Counted from the stretch's first letter, positions 7,670 to 16,117 are shown. The stretch is 33,698 nt of DNA from Proteobacteria bacterium UBA7447 (GCA_002477475.1 DLPX01000016.1:4349-38046), one strand, 5' to 3'. Notes: a model not told the origin generated them from the letters alone. A program made the numbers and translations.

Positions 7670-8578
7670 GTGCACATCACTATTCGGCAACTGCAGGTGT
7701 TCGAGGCGGTTGCCCGACATCTCAGCTATACCCGGGCAGCAGAGGAATTGCACCTCACGCAGCCGGCGGTGTCGATGCAGATCAAGCAGATGGAAAGTTC
7801 TATTGGTCTGCCCATGTTTGAGCAGATTGGAAAGAAAATCTATCTAACACAAGCCGGCGACGCGATGCTTGTCCACGCGCGGACCATTATGCAGCATCTT
7901 GGAGCTGCATCTGAAGAGATGAACGATCTTCGTGGGGAAGATTCCGGAAGACTGAGGGTGGCCATTGCCTCAACGGTCAATTATTTCGCAACGCAGTTGC
8001 TCGCCGACTTTGCAAAGGAAAACCCGGCGGTCGAGATTTCTCTTGATGTGACTAACCGCGAATCACTGCTCAGCCGACTAGAAGCGAATCTGCCGGATCT
8101 GGCTCTCATGGGTAAGCCGCCGGGCGATCTTGATCTTGTTTCAGAATCATTTATGGATAACCCGCTGATCGTGATTGGGTCGCCTGATCATCCTTTGGCG
8201 AATGCGCGGAGGATTGCCTTGGCAGATCTTGCTGAGGCGCATTTTGTTGTGCGTGAGCCGGGATCGGGAACGCGTGTTGCTATGGAGCGTTTCTTCTCGG
8301 ATCAGGGTTTTCCCTATCAAAAAAGTATGGAGCTTATGGGTAACGAAGCCGTAAAGCAGGGGGTTGAGGCGGGTCTGGGCCTTGCGGTGGTATCCGCCCA
8401 TACCGTCGAAAAAGAATTGACTCTGCAGCGCCTTGTGGAACTGGATGTTGACGGGATGCCGATTATGCGACGGTGGTATGTGGCTCACCGTAAAGGCAAG
8501 CGGCTCTCACCGACTGCGGAAGCGTTTCGGCGATTTGTCATTGAGGCTGGCGCGCGACGATCCGAACTCGCTAGTTAG
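7670..8578 (+). CDS. cbbR: LysR-family regulator, CbbR type
   Basis: 302 residues. The N-terminal winged helix-turn-helix spans about 1-60, with RQLQVFEAVARHLSYTRAAE and LTQPAVSMQIKQME, the CbbR-style recognition helix. The effector-binding periplasmic-protein-like domain runs from about 90 to 295 and contains VREPGSGTR and NEAVKQGVEAGLGLAVVS. CbbR senses metabolites of the Calvin cycle and controls cbb genes from a divergent position, which matches the adjacent phosphoribulokinase. The GTG at 7670 is the start; GGAAGGA sits just upstream. Assignment to CbbR rather than another LysR subgroup rests on sequence resemblance plus the prk neighbour. Confidence 0.87.
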   Translation: MHITIRQLQVFEAVARHLSYTRAAEELHLTQPAVSMQIKQMESSIGLPMFEQIGKKIYLTQAGDAMLVHARTIMQHLGAASEEMNDLRGEDSGRLRVAIASTVNYFATQLLADFAKENPAVEISLDVTNRESLLSRLEANLPDLALMGKPPGDLDLVSESFMDNPLIVIGSPDHPLANARRIALADLAEAHFVVREPGSGTRVAMERFFSDQGFPYQKSMELMGNEAVKQGVEAGLGLAVVSAHTVEKELTLQRLVELDVDGMPIMRRWYVAHRKGKRLSPTAEAFRRFVIEAGARRSELAS

Positions 8579-8597
8579 GCGTGCTACCAATATCTGC

Positions 8598-8650
8598 TTA
8601 TTGCCCATAAAATCAGTTCATCCCAATCAGTTTTAAAACGAGACTGATTG
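8598..8650. promoter_or_regulatory. LysR-type operator(s) upstream of the second LysR gene
   Basis: Two LysR-style elements lie in the 108 bp before the gene at 8687. TTAT-N5-ATAA (8598-8610) also fits TNA-N7-TNA. Further on is a perfect 8-bp inverted repeat CAATCAGT-N11-ACTGATTG (8624-8631 and 8643-8650), which is exactly a T-N11-A LysR box with long arms. AATCAGTT also occurs as a direct repeat at 8611 and 8625. Probable autoregulatory site; not followed by a T-run, so it is not a terminator for cbbR. Confidence 0.55.
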
Positions 8651-8686
8651 CGATAGGGTTATTTACACCAGGCGGGGAGTGAACTC

Positions 8687-9595
8687 ATGGCGGACAGACG
8701 GCTTCAGGTATTTGCAACGGTAGCCCGCTTGCTCAGTTTCACCAAAGCAGCAGAAGCGCTGCACATGACCCAGCCGGCCGTCACATTCCAGATTCGCCAG
8801 CTGGAGGATTACTTCAATACACGGTTGTTTGACCGCACTCACAACCGGATCAGTCTCACCTCGGCCGGCCATCTTGTGAAGGGCTATTCTGATCAGATCC
8901 TCTCGCTTTATAGCGAAATGGATAACGAGGTCCGAAAGTTGACCGGTGATGTGCTGGGCCCGCTTGTTCTTGGAGCGAGTACGACTATCGGTGAGTACGT
9001 TATCCCGAGCATTCTTGGTGAATATCAGGCCAAGTTTCCGGATGTCGCTGTGCGCCTGCATGTGGCCAACACTGATGGGGTGCTTCATATGGTTGAGAGC
9101 AACGAGATTGATATCGGTATTGTTGAGGGCCCGGTGGGTAATAAGAATCTGGTGTCTAAAGTCTGCTGGGATGATGAGCTCGTGGTAGTCACCCCTCCGA
9201 ACCACCCCCTCACCGAGCACTCTGTCACTGCCGTAGATGCGCTTTTTCAGTATCCGTTTATCAGCCGTGAGGAGGGTTCGGGAACCCGTAATGTGATCGT
9301 CGACTATCTGGAGTCGGCTGGCCACGATACCTCGGATCTCAATTTGACCATGGAGTTTGGCAGTCCGGAGTCCATCAAGAGCGCCGTCGCGGCGGGCCTT
9401 GGTATCTCGATCCTGTCTGTCGCGACGCTCGATAAGGAGCTGGAACTGGGCATGTTGTCCAAGTTGAGTCTGGATCCTCCGCTTACGCGCCCCTTTTCAA
9501 TCGTTTATCAGCGCCAGAAGTTCCGCTTGCGGGCGATGGATGAGTTCCTCGAATTCACCGAAGCGCACTGCGTGGAAAAACAGTCGGCAAGATAG
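8687..9595 (+). CDS. LysR-family transcriptional regulator (CysL/CbbR-like)
   Basis: 302 residues with the LysR helix-turn-helix at about 1-60 (RRLQVFATVARLLSFTKAAE, MTQPAVTFQIRQLEDYF). An effector domain follows from about 90 to 295, with REEGSGTRNVIVDYL and SPESIKSAVAAGLGISILS. It is a distant paralogue of the preceding cbbR, oriented the same way with 108 bp between, and resembles CysL/CbbR-like regulators of sulfur or carbon assimilation. The ATG at 8687 has GGGGAG upstream at good spacing. The target genes are unknown; its own promoter carries a clear dyad. It could respond to a different metabolite than CbbR. Confidence 0.87.
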   Translation: MADRRLQVFATVARLLSFTKAAEALHMTQPAVTFQIRQLEDYFNTRLFDRTHNRISLTSAGHLVKGYSDQILSLYSEMDNEVRKLTGDVLGPLVLGASTTIGEYVIPSILGEYQAKFPDVAVRLHVANTDGVLHMVESNEIDIGIVEGPVGNKNLVSKVCWDDELVVVTPPNHPLTEHSVTAVDALFQYPFISREEGSGTRNVIVDYLESAGHDTSDLNLTMEFGSPESIKSAVAAGLGISILSVATLDKELELGMLSKLSLDPPLTRPFSIVYQRQKFRLRAMDEFLEFTEAHCVEKQSAR

Positions 9596-9624
9596 TTTTG
9601 CGGCCGCATTTTTGGGTCGACTCG

Positions 9625-9984
9625 ATGGCAAAATCTGACCAGCACGAACTTCGGGCGGTCATCGACGCATTGACCGATACCGAAGTCGCGAGCCTGCTCG
9701 ATTTTGCGAGGTATCTCAGAGATCGGCGGCCTGTCGCGCCTGCGCCGGTGCCAGAGATCATGGAAATTCCGCGTCCGGAACATGAGAGTGTCATCAATGC
9801 CATCCGGCGTTTGACCCAAACCTATCCCATGTTGAACCGGGATACTTTATTCAATGAGGCATCGGGTCTGATGGCGCGCCACATGATGCATGGGGAGACC
9901 AGCGAGGACACAATCGATCAGTTGGAGGCGTTATTTAAATCCCGCTACGCCACCTGGCAGGCAGAATCTTCGGCCAGCCCTTAA
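9625..9984 (+). CDS. Small conserved-looking protein of unknown function
   Basis: 119 residues, soluble and predicted mostly helical. The N-terminus (HELRAVIDALTDTEVASLL, then DFARYLRDRRP) resembles the 'LLDFARYL' helix of small antitoxin-like or DUF2281-like proteins, but there is no toxin gene next to it and I do not assign a family. A proline-rich linker (about 38-52) separates it from a C-terminal helical part (about 55-115) rich in Met and His (MARHMMHGE). The ATG at 9625 fits the conserved-looking start; TTG 9598 is possible. It starts 29 nt after the second LysR gene and may be co-transcribed with it. Confidence 0.6.
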   Translation: MAKSDQHELRAVIDALTDTEVASLLDFARYLRDRRPVAPAPVPEIMEIPRPEHESVINAIRRLTQTYPMLNRDTLFNEASGLMARHMMHGETSEDTIDQLEALFKSRYATWQAESSASP

Positions 9985-10047
9985 GTTGGCCATAACGGTG
10001 AGTCAGGCCGCCAGGGAAGCCTTCTAGTGCCGGCGACAGAACTGCAA

Positions 10048-10076
10048 TTCGGATGTGCGGCGCTCTGTGGTATAAA
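10048..10076 (+). promoter_or_regulatory. Candidate extended -10 promoter for rppH
   Basis: TATAAA at 10071-10076 is preceded by TGG, giving an extended -10. TTCGGA at 10048-10053 is a weak -35 at 17-nt spacing. Transcription would begin near 10083, about 45 nt before the rppH start. Confidence 0.4.
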
Positions 10077-10128
10077 TCTTGGATTGCAAGCGATTAATGC
10101 ACGATATCAATACACTCGGAAAGGCCTG

Positions 10129-10620
10129 ATGGCGGAACAACTGCACTCGGTTTCGGATGATGATGGCTATCGGCCGAATGTGGGGATCGTGCTTTTCAAC
10201 AGCACCGGCCAGGTCCTCTGGGCCCGACGGAGTCGTCACGATGGCTGGCAGTTTCCCCAAGGAGGAATAGAGCAGGGAGAGACAGTCGAGCAGGCTGCTT
10301 ACCGTGAACTGTATGAGGAGGTCGGCTTACGCCCACAGAACGTGGAGTTGATGGGTCGGACGCGAAACTGGCTTCGCTACGATGTTCCCGGCAGTTTGCG
10401 GTCGCGCAGTACGACCTTTAAGGGGCAAAAGCAGGTGTGGTTCCTGATGAAGATGCTCGCTTCAGATCACGAGATCTGCCTGAACCACAGCGAGGCGCCA
10501 GAATTTGACCGATGGCGGTGGGTGGATTATTGGCTGCCCCCGCGCAAAGTCGTCTCGTTTAAACGCGGCGTGTACGAACTTGCCTTGTCCGAACTTGAGC
10601 CGATGCTGCGTCTGGTCTGA
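10129..10620 (+). CDS. rppH: RNA pyrophosphohydrolase (Nudix)
   Basis: 163 residues. It removes pyrophosphate from the 5' end of transcripts and so triggers RNase E-dependent decay; the same family includes dinucleoside polyphosphate hydrolases. The Nudix box runs from residue 45 to 67, with the key metal-binding REL-YEE at 59-64. GYRPNVGIVLFN and GWQFPQGG before it, and KQVWFLMKM and WRWVDYWLP after it, are RppH hallmarks. ATG 10129 has AAAGG 5-9 nt upstream and MAEQLHSVSDDDGYRPNVG is the family-like start; the upstream in-frame region is not conserved-looking. It is convergent with rfaE2, 30 nt apart. Confidence 0.94.
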   Translation: MAEQLHSVSDDDGYRPNVGIVLFNSTGQVLWARRSRHDGWQFPQGGIEQGETVEQAAYRELYEEVGLRPQNVELMGRTRNWLRYDVPGSLRSRSTTFKGQKQVWFLMKMLASDHEICLNHSEAPEFDRWRWVDYWLPPRKVVSFKRGVYELALSELEPMLRLV

Positions 10621-10650
10621 GCGGGAGTTTCCCAAGGTTTTTCTGCGGTG

Positions 10651-11127
10651 CTAGTTGCTCCGGATGCGATCCACCAGATCGGAGGTGGATCGCTCATGCT
10701 GAAAAGGGATGCTGTGCACGGCGCCGCCGCGTTCGCGCACTTCCCGGGCTCCGACGATGTCACCCGGTTTCCAATCTCCCCCCTTAACGAGGTGGTCTGG
10801 CTTCAGCTTTAAGATCAGGTTGAGAGGCGTATCTTCCTCGAAACAGGTGACACAACTGACACACCCTAAAGCGGCAATCACTGCCAGACGATCTTCCAAT
10901 GGGTTGATCGGTCGACCTGGCGCCTTGCCCAGCCTGCGAACCGAGGAGTCAGAATTCAGCCCGACTACAAGTGTGGCGCCAAGGGTCGCGGCTTCCTCAA
11001 GGTAGGCGACATGGCCCCGGTGGAGAATGTCAAAAACCCCGTTGGTGAAAACCAGCGGACGCAGATGTTTATCGACGTGCTGCGTAAGCGCGTCCCAGTC
11101 GGAGAAGATTTTTTCAGCGCTGCTCAC
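10651..11127 (-). CDS. rfaE2: Heptose 1-phosphate adenylyltransferase (HldE C-terminal domain type)
   Basis: 158 residues. It transfers AMP to D-glycero-beta-D-manno-heptose 1-phosphate, a step in making ADP-heptose for the lipopolysaccharide core. The cytidylyltransferase fold shows FTNGVFDILHRGH with the catalytic HxGH at 36-39, GLNSDSSVRRLG, and a late ERSTSDLVDRI. In E. coli this domain is fused to a sugar kinase (HldE); here it stands alone, so a separate heptose 7-phosphate kinase gene is expected elsewhere. It lies last in the minus-strand run from lpoA, 18 nt after dolP. Confidence 0.92.
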   Translation of the reverse strand: MSSAEKIFSDWDALTQHVDKHLRPLVFTNGVFDILHRGHVAYLEEAATLGATLVVGLNSDSSVRRLGKAPGRPINPLEDRLAVIAALGCVSCVTCFEEDTPLNLILKLKPDHLVKGGDWKPGDIVGAREVRERGGAVHSIPFQHERSTSDLVDRIRSN

Positions 11128-11145
11128 GCAGTCAGCGGCTTGCGA

Positions 11146-11745
11146 TTAGATGTACTCAAACACCTTGATGACTCGGACGACTCCCGTTACGGACCGAGTG
11201 GCGTCAACGGCAATACTGGCTTCCTCCGACGTAACCAGTCCCATCAGATAGACGTTGGCCCGTTCGGTCACGACTTTAATGCGGGTCGATTCGATCGGGG
11301 CTGATGTGGCGATTGCAGTTTTTACCCGGGCTGTGATCCAGCCGTCATTGGCACGGCTGTTCATGTTTGTTTTTCCGGCGAGCTCAAGCCGATTGATCAC
11401 CTGCCGCGATCCCTCATGGGCTTTCGCGAGATCGATGATGGTATCGATATCGCGCTGATCTGGCACCTCTCCCGTCAGAAGCACCACACCGTTGTAGATG
11501 GTGACATTGACGTGTTCGTGTTCAATCTGCTCTTGTTTGTCGATAGAGCGCTTGATATCAAACTCCATCTTGTTGTCATCCCAGTAAACGCTGGCACCTC
11601 TACGGTCGCGGGCAACATCAATCGCAAGGACAGTAGCGGTAGTGACGAGCACGATGCCGCAGCCGCTGACAAGGCAGGCGATGGCAAGCGCCAAAATGGA
11701 GTGACGGAACGGTTTTGAGGTTCTGCCAGAGCGGACTGGATTCAT
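11146..11745 (-). CDS. dolP: BON-domain lipoprotein DolP (YraP)
   Basis: 199 residues. The N-terminus has basic residues, a hydrophobic stretch (ILALAIACLVSGC) and a lipobox with the modified Cys at 29, so it is an outer-membrane lipoprotein facing the periplasm. Two BON domains follow (about 58-125 and 130-199), with VTIYNGVVLLTGEVPDQ and ITARVKTAI / ANVYLMGLVTSEEA. DolP supports outer-membrane integrity and the BAM complex in E. coli. The ATG at 11745 shares one base with the diaA stop (TGATG) and has GGAG upstream, so translation is probably coupled. A TTG at 11760 is unlikely. Confidence 0.93.
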   Translation of the reverse strand: MNPVRSGRTSKPFRHSILALAIACLVSGCGIVLVTTATVLAIDVARDRRGASVYWDDNKMEFDIKRSIDKQEQIEHEHVNVTIYNGVVLLTGEVPDQRDIDTIIDLAKAHEGSRQVINRLELAGKTNMNSRANDGWITARVKTAIATSAPIESTRIKVVTERANVYLMGLVTSEEASIAVDATRSVTGVVRVIKVFEYI

Positions 11746-12332
11746 CAATGTTCTCCGCAATAGTGCTGGTCGATCAGATCACAAAAGCAGTGAATGATTA
11801 TAGCGTGGGCTTCCTGGATCCGCGCAGTACTGTCAGAGGGGACCCTCAGTTCGCAGTCTTGTGGTCCCAGCATCGACGCCAGAGCGCCGCCACCACGACC
11901 CGTGAGTGCGGTTATCTTGATGCCGCCCGTCGCTTGTGAGGCTTTGACCGCGTTCAGAATGTTGGGGGAATTACCCGATGTGGTGATGACCACCAGGTGA
12001 TCGCCCGGGGTGGCCAAAGCCTCTAGTTGCCGGGAGAAAATCTGGTCGAACGCATAGTCGTTGCCAGTGGCGGTGAGTGTGGCGGTGTCGCTCACCAGGG
12101 CAATGGCAGGTAGGGCTTTACGCTCCTTTAGGAAGCGAACCAGAAGTTCCGCACTGAAATGCATTGCATCCGTCGCAGATCCGCCATTGCCACAGAGCAG
12201 GAGTTTGCCGCCGTTGTCGAGGGTGTCGAGCATCGATCGGGCCGCGCAGCTGATCTCCTCGGCGAGCATTTCTCCAGTGGCCAAGGCGGTTTTCGCGCTG
12301 CTGGCAAAGTGATCAACGATCTGTTGGTTCAT
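11745..12332 (-). CDS. diaA: DiaA/GmhA-type SIS-domain protein
   Basis: 195 residues with one SIS (sugar isomerase) domain: LLLCGNGGSATDAMHFSAEL near 44-63, VITTSGNSPNILNA, and the C-terminal IQEAHAIIIHCFCDLID. DiaA binds DnaA and helps timely initiation of replication; its paralogue GmhA makes heptose 7-phosphate. The gene order lpoA-yraN-diaA-dolP is that of E. coli, which favours DiaA. The downstream rfaE2 makes a GmhA role worth keeping in mind, since the two families are similar. Start ATG 12332; 88 nt separate it from yraN. Confidence 0.88.
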   Translation of the reverse strand: MNQQIVDHFASSAKTALATGEMLAEEISCAARSMLDTLDNGGKLLLCGNGGSATDAMHFSAELLVRFLKERKALPAIALVSDTATLTATGNDYAFDQIFSRQLEALATPGDHLVVITTSGNSPNILNAVKASQATGGIKITALTGRGGGALASMLGPQDCELRVPSDSTARIQEAHAIIIHCFCDLIDQHYCGEH

Positions 12333-12420
12333 GGAGGCAACCGAATGAGGGGTGGATCTTTCCAGGGATTCTAAAGCTTTCAGCAGTGATCAGGTCCGTA
12401 ACGGAAATCAGATCAAGGGC

Positions 12421-12777
12421 TCAAAAGGCATTCTGAATCCATTGCCAGTCAGGATTCGGCATTTTTCCACTGACGGCAAATACGTCAAATCTGCATACCG
12501 TATCGTACCCGGTGCGATACCGCTGCAAAAAAACTTCAGCGGTGAAGCGGAGCCGCGATTGCTTTTTCGCGTCTACGGTCTCTTCGGGTCGGCCGAAGGC
12601 ACTGCTTGCCCGGTACCGAACCTCAACAAATACCAAAGATGCTTCTTCCTGCAAGATCAGGTCGATCTCTCCCCGGCGTGTCTGGTAATTCCGTTCCACC
12701 AGGTGCAAACCTTTCGATTGGAGTTGATCGAGGGCAAAGTCCTCTGACCAGTGATGCGTTGAAACTGCTTTTCCCAT
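12421..12777 (-). CDS. yraN: YraN family (UPF0102) nuclease-like protein
   Basis: 118 residues. It contains the family signature of a PD-(D/E)XK-like fold: RNYQTRRGEIDLI with Glu37 and Asp39, then LVFVEVRYR with Glu52, where most relatives have EVK. The biochemical role is uncertain, with suggested links to DNA processing. ATG 12777 was preferred to GTG 12780 because AGGAG lies 5 nt upstream of the ATG. It starts 18 nt after the end of lpoA, so the two are likely co-transcribed. Confidence 0.92.
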   Translation of the reverse strand: MGKAVSTHHWSEDFALDQLQSKGLHLVERNYQTRRGEIDLILQEEASLVFVEVRYRASSAFGRPEETVDAKKQSRLRFTAEVFLQRYRTGYDTVCRFDVFAVSGKMPNPDWQWIQNAF

Positions 12778-12795
12778 CACTGCTCCTGTGGGGTG

Positions 12796-14727
12796 CTATC
12801 GGGAAATGACTGGCGTGAAAGGCTCAGGGATGCCCTGACGAAAAATGACCCAGTCGGGCTGTTTTTCGATGCCGCCTCCCTGCAGTAAGTAAGTGCCGCT
12901 AGCGCCGGAAACCCGGCGGGTTGAATCATGTGGCAGGACTTGTATCTCGCACGCAAGACGGTATGCATCCATACCCAACGCATAGAGACGATCGACGCCA
13001 GATCCCTGATAGTGTTCCGCATCGGTGAGCATCTTGTCAGAGCGCTCAAAGCGGCCTGTTCGACGTACAACCCAAGGCATGTCTGAAAAAAGCACTCCCT
13101 CAAGATCAAGATCATTGATCAGGTTCGGCGTTCCGGTGAAGACGGTATTCTGTGAGTAGATCGGCAATTTTCCGGCGTGGCGAAAATCAATCTGGGGTTT
13201 GAGCAGTCGAGCCGTCTTTTGATCTGCAAAAAGCAATATCACGTCGAGGTCCCGACGGATCCGCGGCACGACGGTCAAGGGAAGGGTGTCGCCGAGAGTA
13301 TTCTGCAAAGCGTTGGCTTGCGCCTCGATCTGGGAAAGACCCAGCATGCGTGAAATCATTTCTGAGAAATCACTGCGTGTTGAATCCACAATCACCGCGT
13401 CTGTAATCTGACCGCCCTGATCCTGCCAAGCTTGGACAGCAGTGTCGGCAGCCGCCTTGTTTGCTTTGGTCATGGTATAGAGTACCAAGGCGTTTTCGAG
13501 GCCGCGCGCCCGGGCATGGGTCACAAGTGACAATGCCTCGCTGCGGCGTGACAGATCTACGAAGAAGGTATTTGGTGTGTGTTCAGTATTGCTTGAGCCT
13601 AGCAGCAGTGTCGGCACGCTCAGCGTCGATTGGCTCGTCAAACTTGCTACTGCATCCCGACCGAGAGGTCCCACCACGAGATCGGCACCCGCTGCCACTG
13701 CTGTCTGATAAACATCGCCGATGGAATTGGTGTCGTCACCGAAATCGTAGAGTGACACAAGCGGTCGGGAAGAAGGATAGTCTCCGTTATGAACGCGCAT
13801 AAAGCCGTCATGAAACGCCGATGCCGCTTGACTAAAAGGAGAGGTTATCGGCAGCAGCAAGGCGATGCGGGTCGGGTTTGCCGAGGCGCAGGATGCAGGT
13901 CGGAACTCACTGCGAAGGGCCGTCGCGCGATGCCCCGGATATTTCGTAGACCAGTTGTCGAGTTCAAGACGCAGTGTCTCTAGTGCGAACGCTGAAGCAC
14001 TGATAATTTGCACAAGTTCCAGCCAGGCCAGGCTGTCCTTTGCGATGTTGGGATTTTGCTTCAGCAGGTTACGCTCCTGTGAAGTCAGCATCGACAGTGC
14101 ATTGAAAACCCGGGCAAGCAAAGCGTCGACGTCAGGCTGTGACCTGCTATCGAGTGAAAGAGCGTTGATGAGGTTTAATGCCTCAATGGGGTTTTTGCCA
14201 GCAAACAGAATCTGCAATTTAAGGTCGTTAAGCAAAAACCACTGGTCGTCATCAAGCTCACTATTCTCGGCGCGGGCTAGCAACCGGCGCGCCTTGGGCA
14301 AGTCCTTTCTCGCCAGCGCAAGAGCTGCTCGCATCAATGTGTGTTGACGGGTAGCCCAGGGATTTGCGTTAAGAGACTGTGTTCTACTGAGAATGATTTC
14401 GGCGTCCTCAAGGCGCATCGCCTGAAGAAAGCGTTGGACACTGGCGAGAAAAAGGAGTTGCGCTTGAATAGCCTCGGCATCGAGCGCGCGTTCGAGAAAT
14501 GTCCATGCCGAGGTGGCTGGTTCGGCGCGCGCGAGATCTTGCATAACGGGCGCCGAAGGGGCGATCGCCTGGGAATTGGTTTGGGCTTTCGTGCTAGACG
14601 CCGATTTCGGTTCGTCTTTGGATTGAGCATCTTTGGATTGCGGAAGAGCTGCACATCCAGACATCAGCATGGCGATAGCCGCTATCCAGAGCGGGAGGGC
14701 GGAGCTGCCGACACAGTACAAAGGCAT
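12796..14727 (-). CDS. lpoA: LpoA, outer-membrane activator of a class A penicillin-binding protein
   Basis: 643 residues from ATG 14727. A hydrophobic N-terminus ends in the lipobox LMSGC with Cys25, so the protein is a lipoprotein; a low-complexity Ser/Ala/Gln/Lys stretch follows (about 28-60). The middle (about 70-280) is a helical TPR-like part (AIQAQLLFLASVQRFLQAM, LARAENSELDDDQWFLL). The last part (about 290-640) is a periplasmic-binding-protein fold (IALLLPITSPFSQAASAFHDG, ADLVVGPLGRDAV, LLFADQKTARLL). This is the LpoA architecture; in E. coli it stimulates PBP1A. The signal peptide has no positive charge from this start; ATG 14805 would add a basic region. First gene of the minus-strand operon, divergent from rsmI. 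Confidence 0.92.
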   Translation of the reverse strand: MPLYCVGSSALPLWIAAIAMLMSGCAALPQSKDAQSKDEPKSASSTKAQTNSQAIAPSAPVMQDLARAEPATSAWTFLERALDAEAIQAQLLFLASVQRFLQAMRLEDAEIILSRTQSLNANPWATRQHTLMRAALALARKDLPKARRLLARAENSELDDDQWFLLNDLKLQILFAGKNPIEALNLINALSLDSRSQPDVDALLARVFNALSMLTSQERNLLKQNPNIAKDSLAWLELVQIISASAFALETLRLELDNWSTKYPGHRATALRSEFRPASCASANPTRIALLLPITSPFSQAASAFHDGFMRVHNGDYPSSRPLVSLYDFGDDTNSIGDVYQTAVAAGADLVVGPLGRDAVASLTSQSTLSVPTLLLGSSNTEHTPNTFFVDLSRRSEALSLVTHARARGLENALVLYTMTKANKAAADTAVQAWQDQGGQITDAVIVDSTRSDFSEMISRMLGLSQIEAQANALQNTLGDTLPLTVVPRIRRDLDVILLFADQKTARLLKPQIDFRHAGKLPIYSQNTVFTGTPNLINDLDLEGVLFSDMPWVVRRTGRFERSDKMLTDAEHYQGSGVDRLYALGMDAYRLACEIQVLPHDSTRRVSGASGTYLLQGGGIEKQPDWVIFRQGIPEPFTPVISR

Positions 14728-14806
14728 GAATTCAGTATACCGGATACACTTGGCGTTACCGCGACCACGGAGTTGTGCGCATCGCGGAACCAGTGGAATC
14801 CCCATT

Positions 14807-15688
14807 GTGAGCCAGACTTCGAACGTTTCCCGACTTCCCGGCATCCTGTATGTCGTGGCCACACCAATTGGCCATCTTGGGGATGTATCCGCCCGTGCTG
14901 CCGAAGTGCTCCATGAAGCTGACGTTATCGTTGCCGAGGACACGCGTCATACCCGGAGGCTGCTCAATCATCTTGGCGTCGCTTCACCCAAACTCATTGC
15001 TTTGCACGAGCACAACGAAGTACGCCAACTATCCAGAGTGATTCACATGCTTGCCTCGGGGCAGCAGGTTGCCCTCGTGTCTGATGCCGGCACACCACTG
15101 ATCAGTGATCCGGGCTATCGCCTGGTAGATAGGGCGACAAGCGAAAAACTTCGTGTGGTGGCCGTGCCGGGCCCAAGTGCAGTGACGGCCGCACTTTCGG
15201 TGTCTGGCCTGCCGACAGACCGCTTTGTTTTTGAGGGTTTTCTCCCAGCGCGCGCTGAGGCCCGTCGTACCCGCCTGCGTCTTCTCTCCACCGAGAGCCG
15301 CACACTGGTATTTTTTGAGTCCCCCAAGCGGGTGGCGGACACGCTGTCTGATATTGCCGGAATCTTTGGTGGCGGTCGACTCGTGTCTTATTGCCGTGAA
15401 CTGACAAAACGGTTTGAGTCGGTTGAGCGCGCCACAGCGGAAGCACTGGTGGCAAAGCTTCAAGCGCGACAAGAGAAGATTAAAGGTGAAATTGTTCTGG
15501 TTGTGAAAGGGGCAAAAGAAGCCGACTCTGGCAAACCCATTGACGAGGCGTTGTTGGTCGAACTGCTGGCGGGAGCGTTACCACCACGCAAGGCGAGTGA
15601 CATTGCAGCGCAGCTGACCGGTGGAAAAAAGAACAGCTTTTACAAACGTATATTGGAGCAATCTGAAAAAGACCGCGCTTCCTCTTAA
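14807..15688 (+). CDS. rsmI: 16S rRNA (cytidine1402-2'-O)-methyltransferase RsmI
   Basis: 293 residues. It methylates the 2'-OH of C1402 in 16S rRNA with SAM, next to the N4-methylation made by RsmH, which is also in this window. Tetrapyrrole-methylase fold: GILYVVATPIGHLGD at 12-26, VIVAEDTRHTRRLLNHLG, VSDAGTPLISDPGYRLV and AVPGPSAVTAAL. Start GTG 14807: it is the only start codon in frame shortly before the conserved N-terminus, with GGA about 9 nt upstream, and gives a length close to the 286 residues of E. coli. Divergent from lpoA with 79 bp between. Confidence 0.95.
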   Translation: MSQTSNVSRLPGILYVVATPIGHLGDVSARAAEVLHEADVIVAEDTRHTRRLLNHLGVASPKLIALHEHNEVRQLSRVIHMLASGQQVALVSDAGTPLISDPGYRLVDRATSEKLRVVAVPGPSAVTAALSVSGLPTDRFVFEGFLPARAEARRTRLRLLSTESRTLVFFESPKRVADTLSDIAGIFGGGRLVSYCRELTKRFESVERATAEALVAKLQARQEKIKGEIVLVVKGAKEADSGKPIDEALLVELLAGALPPRKASDIAAQLTGGKKNSFYKRILEQSEKDRASS

Positions 15689-15695
15689 TCGCAAC

Positions 15696-15723
15696 TTGCA
15701 CATTCCTTCTGGCCGGTTTAAGT
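15696..15723 (+). promoter_or_regulatory. Candidate promoter for rnpB
   Basis: TTGCAC (15696-15701) and TTAAGT (15718-15723), 16 nt apart, would start transcription near 15730, exactly where the RNase P RNA begins. The hexamers match the consensus only in part. Confidence 0.4.
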
Positions 15724-15730
15724 TGCCGAC

Positions 15731-16117
15731 TGGAGTCGGCCGGGCAACCGCGGTCCTGAAATCTGCTGCAGACCCCTCAAGGTTTATGGCGGAGCAGGGC
15801 GGAGGAAAGTCCGGGCTCCACAGGGCAGGGTGCCAGATAACCTCTGGGCGGCGTGAGCCAACGGAAAGTGCCACAGAAAACATACCGCCGCGGATCTGTC
15901 TTAAGACGGTTCGCGGTAAGGGTGAAAAGGTGCGGTAAGAGCGCACCGCGTTCGCGGTAACGGGGACGGCAGGGTAAACCCCACCTGGAGCAAGACCAAA
16001 TAGGGACCCTTATGCGCGGCCCGCGCTGGGTCCGGGTAGGTCGCTTGAGGCGTGCGGTGACGTACGTCCCAGATGAATGGTTGTCTTCGACAGAACCCGG
16101 CTTACAGGCCGACTCCA
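15731..16117 (+). ncRNA. rnpB: RNase P RNA (bacterial class A)
   Basis: Catalytic RNA of ribonuclease P, which cuts 5' leaders from tRNA precursors. Conserved blocks are unmistakable: GGAGGAAAGTCCGGGCTCC (15809-15827), AGGGCAGGGTGCCAG, GTGCGGTAAGAGCGCACCG, GGTAAACCCCACCTGGAGC and CGACAGAACCCGGCTTA. The ends were set by the terminal P1 helix: TGGAGTCGGCC (15731-15741) pairs with GGCCGACTCCA (16107-16117). The length, about 387 nt, is close to the 377 nt of E. coli. Apparent reading frames across it are incidental. Directly upstream is rsmI, 42 nt away. Confidence 0.96.

Noticed and set aside
8624..8650. Inverted repeat as a terminator of cbbR
   Set aside because: The 11-nt loop, AT-rich arms and lack of a T-run fit a LysR operator better.
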